Position numbers and translations under genes: made by a program. The notes beneath the pieces were generated by a model. It was not told the DNA's origin. It did no database searches and saw nothing but the letters and a program-made list of their open reading frames with translations. Positions 24,525 to 33,234 of a DNA stretch of 34,891 nucleotides are shown here, piece by piece. The first letter of the stretch is position 1. The number at the start of each line of letters is the position of its first letter. This DNA is from CAYLNK01 sp964384675 (GTDB lineage Bacteria; Acidobacteriota; Thermoanaerobaculia; UBA5066), in contig CAYLNK010000030.1 of NCBI GenBank assembly GCA_964384675.1, positions 1-34,891 of the forward strand, in the 5' to 3' direction.

Positions 24525-26162
24525 TCAGGCCATCCGGGGCTCGGTGGACGCCGCTGCCGGGGGCGGCAGCTCGGGGAGCGGGCCACCGATCGGCTTCGGC
24601 CGCACGATGTAGGTGACGGCGTGCGCGATCTCCGCCTTGATCCAGCGCAGGAAGCCGTGGGCGAACATCACCCAGCTGGCGCTACGCGTCGAGAAGCCGA
24701 CGAAGCCGGGGACTTTCCCGGCGTTGTGGTTGCCGTAGATCCCGAGCGCCCTCTTCCGCTTCGCGATCGTCACCAGGCGCTGCGAGTAGAAGCGCATCGG
24801 GTAGAAGCCGATCTCCGCGCCGTCGTCGAAGTACGGCGGCATGCCCAGCCGGTCCGCGGACCAGCGGTAGATCGGCGACACCGCGACCATGTAGTAGAGC
24901 GCCGTGTCCATGAGGAACGACGTCGTCATCAGGTCGTAGTCGCCCATGACGTAGTACTTGTCGCGGTAGATCGCCTCGAAGAAGTACCTGAAGAAGCGGT
25001 CGTACTTCCGGTTGTGCTCCGCGTACGCCTTCTCCATCTCCATCGCGGAGGCGCCCCTGAGCGCCTTCTCGATCAGCGCCACGCGGGTATGGACCGAGAA
25101 CGACATCTGGTCGAGCCCGGGCGAGTAGAACGGGTCGAGGAACCCGCCGGCGTCGCCGACGCACGTCCAGCCGGGCCCGATGAACGTGTCGACGAAGTAC
25201 GGCAGGTGGCCGTAGTAGCGGCAATCGGTCTCGATCGGTGTGGCGTGCTCGAGGAGCTCCTTCGTCAGCGGGTTGTCGTTCAGGAAGTTCCGGAGCTTCT
25301 CGAGGGGCGTCGCGCCCTGCGGCTGGACGAGCCGCTTGTCCCAGACGAGGCCGACGCTGGTCTCCCCCCCGTGGAGCGGGATGAACCAGATCCAGTAGCC
25401 GAAGCCGGTGAAGTGGTTCGTGGCGAGCCGGCGTGCGGTGATGACGCGGCGCACGAACGGATCGGCAGGATCCGTGCCCACGACCTCCGGGCCGTCCATG
25501 TCCTTGACCCCGTTGTAGCGCACCCAGATGGAGGCCGTCGGATGCGTCTCGACCGGCGTCACCCCGCCGCGCTTCCTCGCGAGCATCGCCTGCCGCCCGG
25601 TGGCGTCGACGACCCAGCGGCACCTCACGTTCGCCTTGGTGCCGTCCGCCTTCTCGACCGTCAGCGTGTTCCCGGCGTCGCCACCGAGCGCGACGTCCAC
25701 CACCTTGGCCGGCCGCCAGACGTGCGCCCCCTCGTTTCCGGCGACCTTGAGCACGTGCTCGTCCAGCTTCTGCCGGTCGAGCTGGAAGGACGGCGTGCGG
25801 GCGAGCTGGGTGGGCCCCACCTCGGACGCCTCGCGCAGGCACGTCACCTTCTCGTTGTGGAACCAGTACCGGAACGCCTGCTTGGTGAGCTGCTCGCGGG
25901 AGAGGTGGTCGTACAGCTTCAGCACCCGGGTGAGGAAGTACGACGAGACCTCCACGGTCGACTCGCCCACCTTCCAGTCGAACGCCTCGCTCTTCTCGAC
26001 GACGAGGATGCGGACTCCAGGGATCCGGCGCCCGAGGACGGTCGCCAGGGAGGCGCCGGCGATCGCGCCGCCGACGACGACGACGTCGTAGTCGAAGGAG
26101 GCGGCGTCGGGGAGCATAGGCATCGGGGTCGGGGTCATGCCCATCTTGGGATCGGTCATCAT
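24525..26162 (-). CDS. Flavin-dependent halogenase-like FAD monooxygenase
   Basis: 545 aa. FAD dinucleotide fold at the N-terminus: VVVVGGAIAGASLA (27-40) and VVEKSEAF, then KVGEST (64-69), the GES/GEA phrase of flavin-dependent halogenases. DATGR (186-190) is the second FAD motif. W257-I-W-F-I-P262 matches the halogenase hallmark WxWxIP. GDAGGFLDPFYSPG (336-349) matches FxxPxxSxG of the phenol/pyrrole-type halogenases. The last 150 residues are an extra helical domain rich in Tyr/Phe. The catalytic Lys of PrnA-type enzymes cannot be placed with confidence: K94 and K105 lie near the expected segment. So halogenation is plausible but a related hydroxylase or reductase is possible. The start (ATG 26162) overlaps the stop of the FG-GAP gene as ATGA. 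The 3' end is 4 bp from the convergent propeller gene. Confidence 0.8.
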   Translation of the reverse strand: MMTDPKMGMTPTPMPMLPDAASFDYDVVVVGGAIAGASLATVLGRRIPGVRILVVEKSEAFDWKVGESTVEVSSYFLTRVLKLYDHLSREQLTKQAFRYWFHNEKVTCLREASEVGPTQLARTPSFQLDRQKLDEHVLKVAGNEGAHVWRPAKVVDVALGGDAGNTLTVEKADGTKANVRCRWVVDATGRQAMLARKRGGVTPVETHPTASIWVRYNGVKDMDGPEVVGTDPADPFVRRVITARRLATNHFTGFGYWIWFIPLHGGETSVGLVWDKRLVQPQGATPLEKLRNFLNDNPLTKELLEHATPIETDCRYYGHLPYFVDTFIGPGWTCVGDAGGFLDPFYSPGLDQMSFSVHTRVALIEKALRGASAMEMEKAYAEHNRKYDRFFRYFFEAIYRDKYYVMGDYDLMTTSFLMDTALYYMVAVSPIYRWSADRLGMPPYFDDGAEIGFYPMRFYSQRLVTIAKRKRALGIYGNHNAGKVPGFVGFSTRSASWVMFAHGFLRWIKAEIAHAVTYIVRPKPIGGPLPELPPPAAASTEPRMA

Positions 26163-28312
26163 GGTGCGGGGATTCTAGCCGCGCCGGCGGTCTCGGTCAG
26201 CGTGCGGTCGACGACCTCCACGGGACCGAGCTCCTCGACGAGGCCGGAAGACCACCGCACGGTGAGCTTCGCCACGCGGGTGGCACGCCCGAGCCCGAGG
26301 TGCACGACCGGACTGCCGCTCGAGAGGTAGCCGCTCGAGACGCCCGCTTCACGAACGAGCGTGCGGCCGTCCGGCAGGACCGCGGTGATCCGCGCGCCCC
26401 GCCCGTCGGACGGCTCCTTCCCCTTCCGTCCGGTGAGCGCCAGGCGCAGGTAGTGCTCGTCAGGCTCGCGGCTGCCGAGGAACAGCGCCTCCGGAGCGCC
26501 GACCGAGCGGACGTAGACGTCGAGCGCCCCGTCCCCGTTCGCGTCGAAGGCGACGGCGGCGCGCCCATTGGAGAGAAGGTCGAGGCCGTCCAGGAACGCC
26601 CGCTCCTCGAAGACCGGCCCCGCGACCGTCCCCCTGTTTCGAAAATACGCCTCGCGCTCGAACCCCTGGACCCCCGCGCCCTTCTGGTCGAACGTCTTCT
26701 TCATCTCGATGTAGTCGTCCCAGTAGGCGAGCGTCTCCCACCAGAACTCCAGCTCGCGGTCCCGGTCGCGTCCGTCCCCCCACATCCCGTTCGTCGCGTA
26801 CAGGTCGAGCCAGCCGTCGTCGTCCAGGTCGGCGGCGATGGCGCTCCAGCTCCAGCCCGCCTTGCGGGCCCCCGAGCTCCCGGTCTCGTCGGTGAACTTC
26901 CCGCCCCGCTGGAGCAGAAGCGAGTTGCCGCGGCACATCTTCTCGCACCAGGAGATCGCGATCGGCAGGAAGATCCGGCCGGGCAGCGGCACCGGGAGGC
27001 CCGGGTACTCGTGGACGAAGCCCCACTGCGTGTAGGTCCCGGTGGCGTAGAGGTCGGGCTTCCCGTCGCCGTCGAAGTCGCCCCACGCCGCGGACATCCC
27101 GTAGCCGCGATCCTCCGTCCCCGTCTTGCCGGTCACGTCCTCGAACCGCTTCCCGTCGACGTTCCGGTACAGGTTCTTCAGGCCGAAATCGTTGGTGACG
27201 AGGAGGTCGGGCCGGCCGTCGCCGTCGAAGTCCGCGAAGAGACAGGAGAGCGACCAGCGGGTGGTCTTCTCCAGGCCCCACTCGCGCGACGCGTCGCGGA
27301 AGCGGCCCGAGCCGTCGTTCAGGTAGAGGAAGTTCCGCCGGCCGTCGTTGGCGTCGAACGGCGGATCCGGCATCTGCCGGTAGTAGTCGCCGGTGCCGCA
27401 GACGAAGAGGTCGAGGTCGCCGTCGCCGTCCACGTCGGCGAAGGCGAGGGAGCGGGTCGGAACGGGCGTGACCACGCCGGAGACCCCGGTCGTCTCCTCG
27501 AACGTGCCGTCGCCGCGGTTCCGGAAGAGACGCGTCGGCCCGAAGGCGTCGGTCATGGCGAGGTCGGGGAAGCCGTCACCGTCGAGGTCCCCGGCGGTGA
27601 CGCCGGTCGCGGCGACGTCGGGGAAGCCCGCCCGCGCCGTGACGTCGGTGAAGCGCCCGGTCCCGTCGTTCCGGTACAGGATCGAGCGGACCCCGTCGCC
27701 CACGAAGAGGTCCTCGGCGCCGTCGCGGTCGAAGTCGAGAACGGCGACCCCCGAGCCGGGCCAGATGCCGTCGATCAGACGGTTCGTCAGCTTCTTCGGC
27801 GGGTCGTTGCGCGGCGCACCGAGGCCCGCCTCGGTCGTGGCGTTCCGGAAGCGGGGCGCCGTCTCCACCCGATCCGGGAGCACCCGGATGAGCTCCACCG
27901 AGAACGGCGCCAGGCTGTCCCGGGTCTCGACCACGGTCTCCAGGACGCGCTCGACGCGTGCCCCGTCCGATCGGAACCCGTCGACGGTGAGCTGGACGCG
28001 GCCGGACGTCTCCGCGCCGACCGAGGGCGCGTGCTGTGGCTTGGTGACGTCGTAGGCGATCGCGTGGATCCGCTCGAGCCCCTGCCACGCCGCCGACCGG
28101 ACGCGCTCCACCCCCTTCGGGTCGTCGGGCGTCGCCTCCCGGCGCAGGGCGGCGCGCCTCACCGCCTCGATCCCGTCCCGCCACCGCTCGAGCTTCCGCA
28201 TCCAGGGCACGAACTCGGCCCTGAGGCGCGGGATCGAGACGTTGCGGTAGAGCCAGAACCCGGCCAGGGCCAGGCAGGCGGCGAGCGCGGCGAGGCGGAG
28301 GGGGCGCTTCAT
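26159..28312 (-). CDS. FG-GAP repeat protein with UnbV/ASPIC domain (CRTAC1-like)
   Basis: 717 aa from ATG at 28312. An N-terminal signal/anchor (LRLAALAACLALAGFWLY) is followed by a helical region to about 120. A propeller comes next, with seven calcium-binding FG-GAP motifs between about 189 and 595: DFDRDGAEDLF, DLDGDGFPDLA, DVDGDGDLDLF, DFDGDGRPDLL, DFDGDGKPDLY, DLDDDGWLDLY and DANGDGALDVY. The C-terminal UnbV/ASPIC domain reads GRGARITAVLPDGRTLVREA, SSGYLSSGSPVVHLGLG and TVRWSSG. Seven repeats fit a seven-bladed propeller. Such proteins are exported, and their function is mostly unknown. TACCAT lies 9 nt before the start and there is no Shine-Dalgarno. A 38-bp gap separates it from the upstream GT-C gene. 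Confidence 0.9.
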   Translation of the reverse strand: MKRPLRLAALAACLALAGFWLYRNVSIPRLRAEFVPWMRKLERWRDGIEAVRRAALRREATPDDPKGVERVRSAAWQGLERIHAIAYDVTKPQHAPSVGAETSGRVQLTVDGFRSDGARVERVLETVVETRDSLAPFSVELIRVLPDRVETAPRFRNATTEAGLGAPRNDPPKKLTNRLIDGIWPGSGVAVLDFDRDGAEDLFVGDGVRSILYRNDGTGRFTDVTARAGFPDVAATGVTAGDLDGDGFPDLAMTDAFGPTRLFRNRGDGTFEETTGVSGVVTPVPTRSLAFADVDGDGDLDLFVCGTGDYYRQMPDPPFDANDGRRNFLYLNDGSGRFRDASREWGLEKTTRWSLSCLFADFDGDGRPDLLVTNDFGLKNLYRNVDGKRFEDVTGKTGTEDRGYGMSAAWGDFDGDGKPDLYATGTYTQWGFVHEYPGLPVPLPGRIFLPIAISWCEKMCRGNSLLLQRGGKFTDETGSSGARKAGWSWSAIAADLDDDGWLDLYATNGMWGDGRDRDRELEFWWETLAYWDDYIEMKKTFDQKGAGVQGFEREAYFRNRGTVAGPVFEERAFLDGLDLLSNGRAAVAFDANGDGALDVYVRSVGAPEALFLGSREPDEHYLRLALTGRKGKEPSDGRGARITAVLPDGRTLVREAGVSSGYLSSGSPVVHLGLGRATRVAKLTVRWSSGLVEELGPVEVVDRTLTETAGAARIPAP

Positions 28313-28321
28313 CGGCGCCGG

Positions 28322-28327
28322 ATGGTA
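28322..28327 (-). promoter_or_regulatory. Putative -10 upstream of the FG-GAP gene
   Basis: Minus-strand TACCAT, 9 nt before ATG at 28312, in the 38-bp gap after the GT-C gene. It could provide an internal promoter for the last two genes of the block. Confidence 0.3.
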
Positions 28328-28350
28328 GCGCGCCGCCGCGGAGGGACCGG

Positions 28351-31047
28351 TCAGCGCAGGAGCGTCAGCTCCTTCACGCAGACGCCCAGCTGGCGGCCGT
28401 CGCCCGGCGGGACGAAGACGTCGCTGACGAGACCGATGGTGATCGACGGCCCCGCCGCCCGGATCGGCAGGTCCCGGAGGAGCGCGCCGTTCGGCAGCAC
28501 CCCCTCGAAGACGGGTCGACCGTCCACCGTGATCGTCAGGCGGGCGTCCCCCCGGAAGCCGAGTATCTCCACCCGCAGCCCGGTCGGGGGCGCCCCGTGA
28601 AGCGGAAGCCGCACGGTCGCCGCGCCCGACGTCCAGCGGAACGAGCCGCCGTCGTACTCCTCGCGATCGAGGAATCCGGTCGCGGTCACGAACGGGAGGA
28701 AGTCCCCGAACAGGGGGAGCTCTCCCTGCCGCCAGAACGGGTCGAGAAGCGTGCCGGCCGCCCGCGGCGGGACGATCGCCGCACCGCCCTTGAGGTCGAC
28801 GCGGCCCCCGGGCGCCGAGAGTACGAGATCGGCGTACGGGGCCGGACTCGACAGGCACGGGCCCGGGACCTCGAGGACGAGCGCCTCGGGCGTGAGGCGA
28901 GCCGGCACGGGGGAGCCACCGCACGAAGCCGTCACTCGTTCCGCCGAGGAGGGGTGGAGGAGCGGGAGAAGGAGCCTGACCTCCGGGGCGATCGCCCGCG
29001 CGATCCCGGTGCCGAGGCGGAGCGGGAACGGGTCGGCGCCGAACGAACGCGGCGCCTGCTCGAGGAGGAGCGCGAGCCGGTCGGCACCGCGCGGGAGGAA
29101 GCGCACGCCGAACGGCTCGGGCAGGCGCAGCGCGACCGCGGCCGCGTCGCGCGCCACCACCACGTTCCGCGGGAGCAGGAAGCCGGGCTTCGTCACGAGC
29201 TGGCCCGTCTCGCTCCGGAACTGGCCGACGAGCGCGGCGTCCAGCGTGCCCGACGAAAGGAGCGCGGGGACGTCCTCCTCCGCCACCGGGACGAAGCGAT
29301 GCCTGGGAAGCGAGCGGAAGAGGTGGAACAGGACGTCGTTGAACTCCGAGACGACGCCGATCCGGGCCCCTGGCGGGAAGAGGCGCGGGAGCCGCTCCAC
29401 GTGCGAGGAGATCACGTCCTCCATCAGCCGTTTCGCCTCGGCAGGGTCCCGGGGCCCGGGCCTGCGGACCCCGTACGGGCCCAGGAACGTGACCGCCCCG
29501 GCGACCGCGAGCGAGATCAGCATCGCCGGGACGCGCAGGAGCGCCACGTCGTAGACGAACGGCAGGACCGGGGCGCACAGGAGCGGCACGAACGTCAGGA
29601 AGTACCGGATCTTCTGGGGCGTCCAGGCCTGGTTGAGGAGGACGAAGCCGGCGAGCCAGGAGAGGCCGATGCCGACGAGGAGGACCGCGGTGAGCGCCTC
29701 CCGCCGCCCTCCGCGCCGGAACCGGCGCCACGTCACGAACGCCAGGATCGGGGCGACCATCACCACGCCGAATCCCGCCGGTCCGAAGCCGGACCGATCC
29801 TCGTCAGGGAGCCAGCGGCTCTTGGCGACGGGCCCGAACGACACGCCGCGGGTCAGGTCGGTCCCGGCGGCCCTCGCGATCGCCTCGAAGGCCCGGCGCT
29901 GGAGCCGGGGGAGGAGCGAGCCCTCTCCGCGGGCGAGCCCCGGCCAGTCGAGGATCTGGTATCCGTAACGGAGGAAGTTCGTCGTCCGGGTGGCGAGCTC
30001 CGGTACCGAGCGGCCGCCGAGCGCGACGGCGCGGGCACGCACCGAGGCGATCGGGTTCCCGAGCTCGGCGAGGTTCAGGACGTAGTTGTACGCGCCGAGC
30101 GCCAGGAACCCGGCCAGCGCCGCCCCCCCGGCGCGCGCGAGGCGCCGCGAGGCGAGCGCGCGATCCTCGGCGAAGGCCGCGACGACGAGCGCCAGGGCGA
30201 GGCCCGGGAGGAGGAAGAAGAGCGTCAGCTTCGTTCCGAGCGCGAGGCCGAAGGCGAGCCCGAAGCCGGCGAGGTCGGGCCCCTCTCCCGAGCGCACCGC
30301 ACGAAGGCCGAAGAAGATCGACGCGGCACCGGTCGCCGCCGAAAGGACGTCGGTCTGCGGCGAGCCCATCTCCAGGATGAGGAGCGGGAACGTCAACGTG
30401 ACGAGCCCTGAGAACGTGGCGGCACGGCGTCCGGCGCCGGTGGCACGGGCGAGGCCCGCCACCGCGAGGGCGAGCGCGAGACCCGCGGTCGCCTGGGGGA
30501 GGTGGAACGCGCCCCCGCCCCCGAGCGCCATGAGCCACGCGTAGACGAAGGACGGGTTGGGGGGAAACTCCACCAGCCTGAAATCGGAGGTCGGGAAGTG
30601 CCGGGCCGTCCCGAGCTGCAGCCAGTAGTACGCGCGCGGCAGGTGGTACGAATTGGCGTCGCCGTTGGAAGCGGGCGTGCCGAGCGCGTAGACGGCGTTG
30701 AGCCCCGCGAGGCCGAGGACACCCACGGCGAAGAGCGGCAGCAGCGACCGGGCGGCGACGGCTCTCTGCCCGGCCTCGAAGGCGACGCGCAGCTCCGGGC
30801 CGAGCCCCGGCCGGCCCGCGCGCCACCAGAGGAGCCCGCAGCCGAGCGTCAGGAGCGCGTGACCGGCCAGGAATCCGCCACGGGAGAAGGCATGGGTCTC
30901 GGAAAGGACCTCGGCGAGGAGCACGACCTGCCCGTAGAGCGCGAGCCAGACGAAGAGCCCGGAGGCGACGAGCCCCTGGACGCCCGCGAGACGCCGGACC
31001 GCGAGGGCGCAGAAGACGGCAGCGCCGAAGGCCGCGAGGATCAGCAC
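28351..31047 (-). CDS. Polytopic membrane protein, GT-C/GT39-like glycosyltransferase
   Basis: 898 aa from GTG at 31047, 3 bp after the stop of the peptidase gene. About a dozen hydrophobic segments fill residues 1-530. The first extracytoplasmic loop carries NGDANSYHLPRAYYWLQLG (about 128-146). This resembles the D/E-x-x-x-Y-H-x-P-R-x-x-x-W-L-Q phrase of bacterial GT39/ArnT-like transferases that use polyprenyl-phosphate sugars. A large soluble C-terminal part (530-898) is presumably outside the membrane; its last stretch (VRLPLHGAPPTGLRVEILGF) looks like a beta-sandwich. It probably adds a sugar to a surface glycan, lipid or protein. The family assignment rests on topology and one motif. 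It lies between the prolyl oligopeptidase and FG-GAP genes in a tight minus-strand block. Confidence 0.75.
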   Translation of the reverse strand: MLILAAFGAAVFCALAVRRLAGVQGLVASGLFVWLALYGQVVLLAEVLSETHAFSRGGFLAGHALLTLGCGLLWWRAGRPGLGPELRVAFEAGQRAVAARSLLPLFAVGVLGLAGLNAVYALGTPASNGDANSYHLPRAYYWLQLGTARHFPTSDFRLVEFPPNPSFVYAWLMALGGGGAFHLPQATAGLALALAVAGLARATGAGRRAATFSGLVTLTFPLLILEMGSPQTDVLSAATGAASIFFGLRAVRSGEGPDLAGFGLAFGLALGTKLTLFFLLPGLALALVVAAFAEDRALASRRLARAGGAALAGFLALGAYNYVLNLAELGNPIASVRARAVALGGRSVPELATRTTNFLRYGYQILDWPGLARGEGSLLPRLQRRAFEAIARAAGTDLTRGVSFGPVAKSRWLPDEDRSGFGPAGFGVVMVAPILAFVTWRRFRRGGRREALTAVLLVGIGLSWLAGFVLLNQAWTPQKIRYFLTFVPLLCAPVLPFVYDVALLRVPAMLISLAVAGAVTFLGPYGVRRPGPRDPAEAKRLMEDVISSHVERLPRLFPPGARIGVVSEFNDVLFHLFRSLPRHRFVPVAEEDVPALLSSGTLDAALVGQFRSETGQLVTKPGFLLPRNVVVARDAAAVALRLPEPFGVRFLPRGADRLALLLEQAPRSFGADPFPLRLGTGIARAIAPEVRLLLPLLHPSSAERVTASCGGSPVPARLTPEALVLEVPGPCLSSPAPYADLVLSAPGGRVDLKGGAAIVPPRAAGTLLDPFWRQGELPLFGDFLPFVTATGFLDREEYDGGSFRWTSGAATVRLPLHGAPPTGLRVEILGFRGDARLTITVDGRPVFEGVLPNGALLRDLPIRAAGPSITIGLVSDVFVPPGDGRQLGVCVKELTLLR

Positions 31048-31050
31048 CCG

Positions 31051-33168
31051 CTAGCGGCCGCCCGCAGTCAGGCCGCCGAGCGCATGGGCGAGGAAAGACA
31101 GGACGTCCGTCGACTCGGCGATCTGCCGGTCGGCGGCCTTGCCGGCCGGGGCGCCGCGGGTCTCGATCCGGATCAGGATCGGAGCGTCGCCGGCCTGAGC
31201 CGCCTGGAGGGCCGCCGCGTACTTGAAGGAGTGCCCCGGCACCACCCGGTCGTCGTGATCGGAGGTCACGATGAGGACGGGCGGGTAGCTCGTGCCCGGC
31301 TTGAGGTTGTGGAGCGGGGAGTAGGCGTGGAGCCACCGGAACTGCTCCGGATCGGCGGACGTGCCGTAGTCCGAGGCCCAGGACCAGCCGACGGTGAAGC
31401 GCTGGTATCGCAGCATGTCCATCACACCGACCGCCGGCACGGCGGCTCCGAACAGGTCGGGGTGCTGGTTCAGCGTCGCGGCCACCAGGAGACCTCCGTT
31501 GCTCCCTCCCGCGATCGCGAGCCGGGCCGGGGAGGTCACCTTGCCGTCGATCAGCCAGCGAGCCGCGGCCGCGAAATCGTCGAAGGAATTCTGCTTGCGG
31601 GCGAGGCGCCCCGCGTCGTGCCACTCGCGGCCGTACTCCCCGCCGCCGCGCACGCACGCCTGCGCGAAGACGCCTCCCATCAGCACGAAGGCGACGTGCC
31701 GGGCCGAGAACGCCGGCGTCATCGAGACGCCGAACCCGCCGTAGCCGTAGAGGAGCGTCGGGTTCCGCCCATCGAGCTTGAGGCCCTTCCGGTGGACGAG
31801 GAAGATCGGCACCCGCGCTCCGTCCTTCGAGCGGCAGAGCTCCTGGCGGGTCTCGAACAGGGTCGGGTCGAGGACGGGCGCCGGCTTCAGGAACGGTACC
31901 GCCAGGTCGCCGACCGGGTCGTAGAGGTAGACGGTCGGCGGGTAGAGGAACGAGCTGAACGTGAAGAACGTCGCCCGGTCGGACCGGCGGCCGGCCAGGC
32001 CGGACACGGTCCCCAGGGCGGGCAGCTCCGCCACCCGTTCCCGCTTTCCCGAAAGGGAGTGGATCAGGATCCGGTCCGACGCGTTCACCGTCTGCCGAAC
32101 CAGCAGCTTCCCGGCCACGACGCTGGCCTCGACGAGGACACCCTCCGGCGGCTGGGGCACGAGCTCCGTCGCGACGGGTCTCCCGAGCTGCCGGGCGCGT
32201 GCCAGGTCCACCGTGACCAGTCGGCCCCGGGGCGCCGCGCCGTCGGCACGCAGGAGGATGAGGTTGAGCCCGTCGCTCGCGACGAAGTCCGTGCGGGCCT
32301 CGAGCGGCTCGTAGAGGCGGACCACGGGCGAGCCGGGCACGCCGAGCTCCTTGACGTAGAGACCGGTCCGCCGGTCCGTACCCTTCGCGACCGAGATCGC
32401 GAGGAGGCGCCCGTCGTCCGACACGGCCGGGGCGAGGAGGCGCTCGGGATCGCCGCCGGCCTCGAGCACGACCTGGTCCTCGCCCTCGACGGCGCCGAGA
32501 GTGTGGAGGAGGAGGGACGACCCCTTCTCCGACGGGCGCGCCACGTAGAGGCCGGTGCCGTCCGCGGTCCAGGCCGGCACCGCACCCCGGGCGCCCGGCA
32601 GCACGTCGGGGAGGTCCTTCCCGCTGTCGACGTCCCTCACTCTCCATTCGCTGCCGTCGGCGCCGGTGGCGACGCCGTACGCGAGGCGCTTCCCGTCCCG
32701 CGACGGGACCCAGCCGGTGACGACGGCGTTCCCACCGGGCCGCAGCGAGGTGGGGTCGAGGAGCGTGCGGGCCTTGCCCCCCGGCCCCTCCTGCACGATC
32801 ACCGGGGGCTGGCCGAACAGCCCTCCTCCCCGCGTGTAGAAGTACCGTCCCCCCTCGATCACCGGCGTCGAGACACGCTCCTGCCGCGACAGGCCTTCGA
32901 GCAGCTCCCGGATCGGCTCGCGCCCCGGGATCGCCGCCAGATACGCCTCCGTGAGCCGGTTCTCCGCGTCGATCCAGGCGCGCGTCGCCGGGGCGGTGAC
33001 GTCCTCCAGAGCCCGATACGGATCGGGGACCTTCGTGCCGTGGTAATCGTCCACGACGTCCGAGAGGGGTGGCTTCGGGTAGGCCCGGACGGTCGCCTCC
33101 GCCGCCGGCGGGAGGAGGAGGGACACCAGGAGCGGACCCAGCCCGGCGGCCAGCGGCGCGAGGAGCAT
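31051..33168 (-). CDS. Prolyl oligopeptidase (S9A) homologue lacking the catalytic His
   Basis: 705 aa from ATG at 33168, close to the family length, with a signal peptide (LGPLLVSLLLPPAAEA). The N-terminal PLSDVVDDYHGTKVPDPYRA and the propeller (about 100-440) are standard. The hydrolase domain has LLYGYGGFGVSMTPAFS, CVRGGGEYGREWH, GGSNGG with Ser556 and TSDHDDRVVPGHS with Asp639. The family's ETxAGHGAGKP loop reads IETRGAPAGKAADRQ here. Aligned on the GK, the catalytic His is Ala673 and one residue is missing. Ser and Asp are kept, so the protein is either a binding-only homologue, uses another base, or carries a local sequence error. The rest of the C-terminus is normal. Predicted leaderless (TACGAT 7 nt before ATG). 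It leads the GT-C/FG-GAP/halogenase block. Confidence 0.9.
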   Translation of the reverse strand: MLLAPLAAGLGPLLVSLLLPPAAEATVRAYPKPPLSDVVDDYHGTKVPDPYRALEDVTAPATRAWIDAENRLTEAYLAAIPGREPIRELLEGLSRQERVSTPVIEGGRYFYTRGGGLFGQPPVIVQEGPGGKARTLLDPTSLRPGGNAVVTGWVPSRDGKRLAYGVATGADGSEWRVRDVDSGKDLPDVLPGARGAVPAWTADGTGLYVARPSEKGSSLLLHTLGAVEGEDQVVLEAGGDPERLLAPAVSDDGRLLAISVAKGTDRRTGLYVKELGVPGSPVVRLYEPLEARTDFVASDGLNLILLRADGAAPRGRLVTVDLARARQLGRPVATELVPQPPEGVLVEASVVAGKLLVRQTVNASDRILIHSLSGKRERVAELPALGTVSGLAGRRSDRATFFTFSSFLYPPTVYLYDPVGDLAVPFLKPAPVLDPTLFETRQELCRSKDGARVPIFLVHRKGLKLDGRNPTLLYGYGGFGVSMTPAFSARHVAFVLMGGVFAQACVRGGGEYGREWHDAGRLARKQNSFDDFAAAARWLIDGKVTSPARLAIAGGSNGGLLVAATLNQHPDLFGAAVPAVGVMDMLRYQRFTVGWSWASDYGTSADPEQFRWLHAYSPLHNLKPGTSYPPVLIVTSDHDDRVVPGHSFKYAAALQAAQAGDAPILIRIETRGAPAGKAADRQIAESTDVLSFLAHALGGLTAGGR

Positions 33169-33175
33169 CGAGCGG

Positions 33176-33181
33176 ATCGTA
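33176..33181 (-). promoter_or_regulatory. Putative -10 of the prolyl oligopeptidase operon
   Basis: Minus-strand TACGAT, 7 nt before ATG at 33168. No Shine-Dalgarno is present, so a leaderless start is predicted. Confidence 0.45.
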
Positions 33182-33218
33182 TCGGGAAGACGAGGTCGAG
33201 CGAAGGAGGCGGCTCAAG

Positions 33219-33224
33219 TACCAT
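33219..33224 (+). promoter_or_regulatory. Putative -10 of the aspartokinase gene
   Basis: TACCAT, 10 nt before ATG at 33235. GGAGG at 33205-33209 is 25 nt from the start codon, too far to serve it, which supports a very short leader. Confidence 0.35.
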
Positions 33225-33234
33225 CCGCGCCGCC

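Noticed and set aside
20717..24586. Long open minus-strand frame opposite the propeller/PKD gene
   Set aside because: The composition is that of an antisense shadow, while the + strand frame has a signal peptide, Asp-boxes, PKD and repeated modules.
29804..33217. Long alternative frames on both strands over the oligopeptidase and GT-C genes
   Set aside because: No recognisable domains. The annotated frames carry full family motifs.
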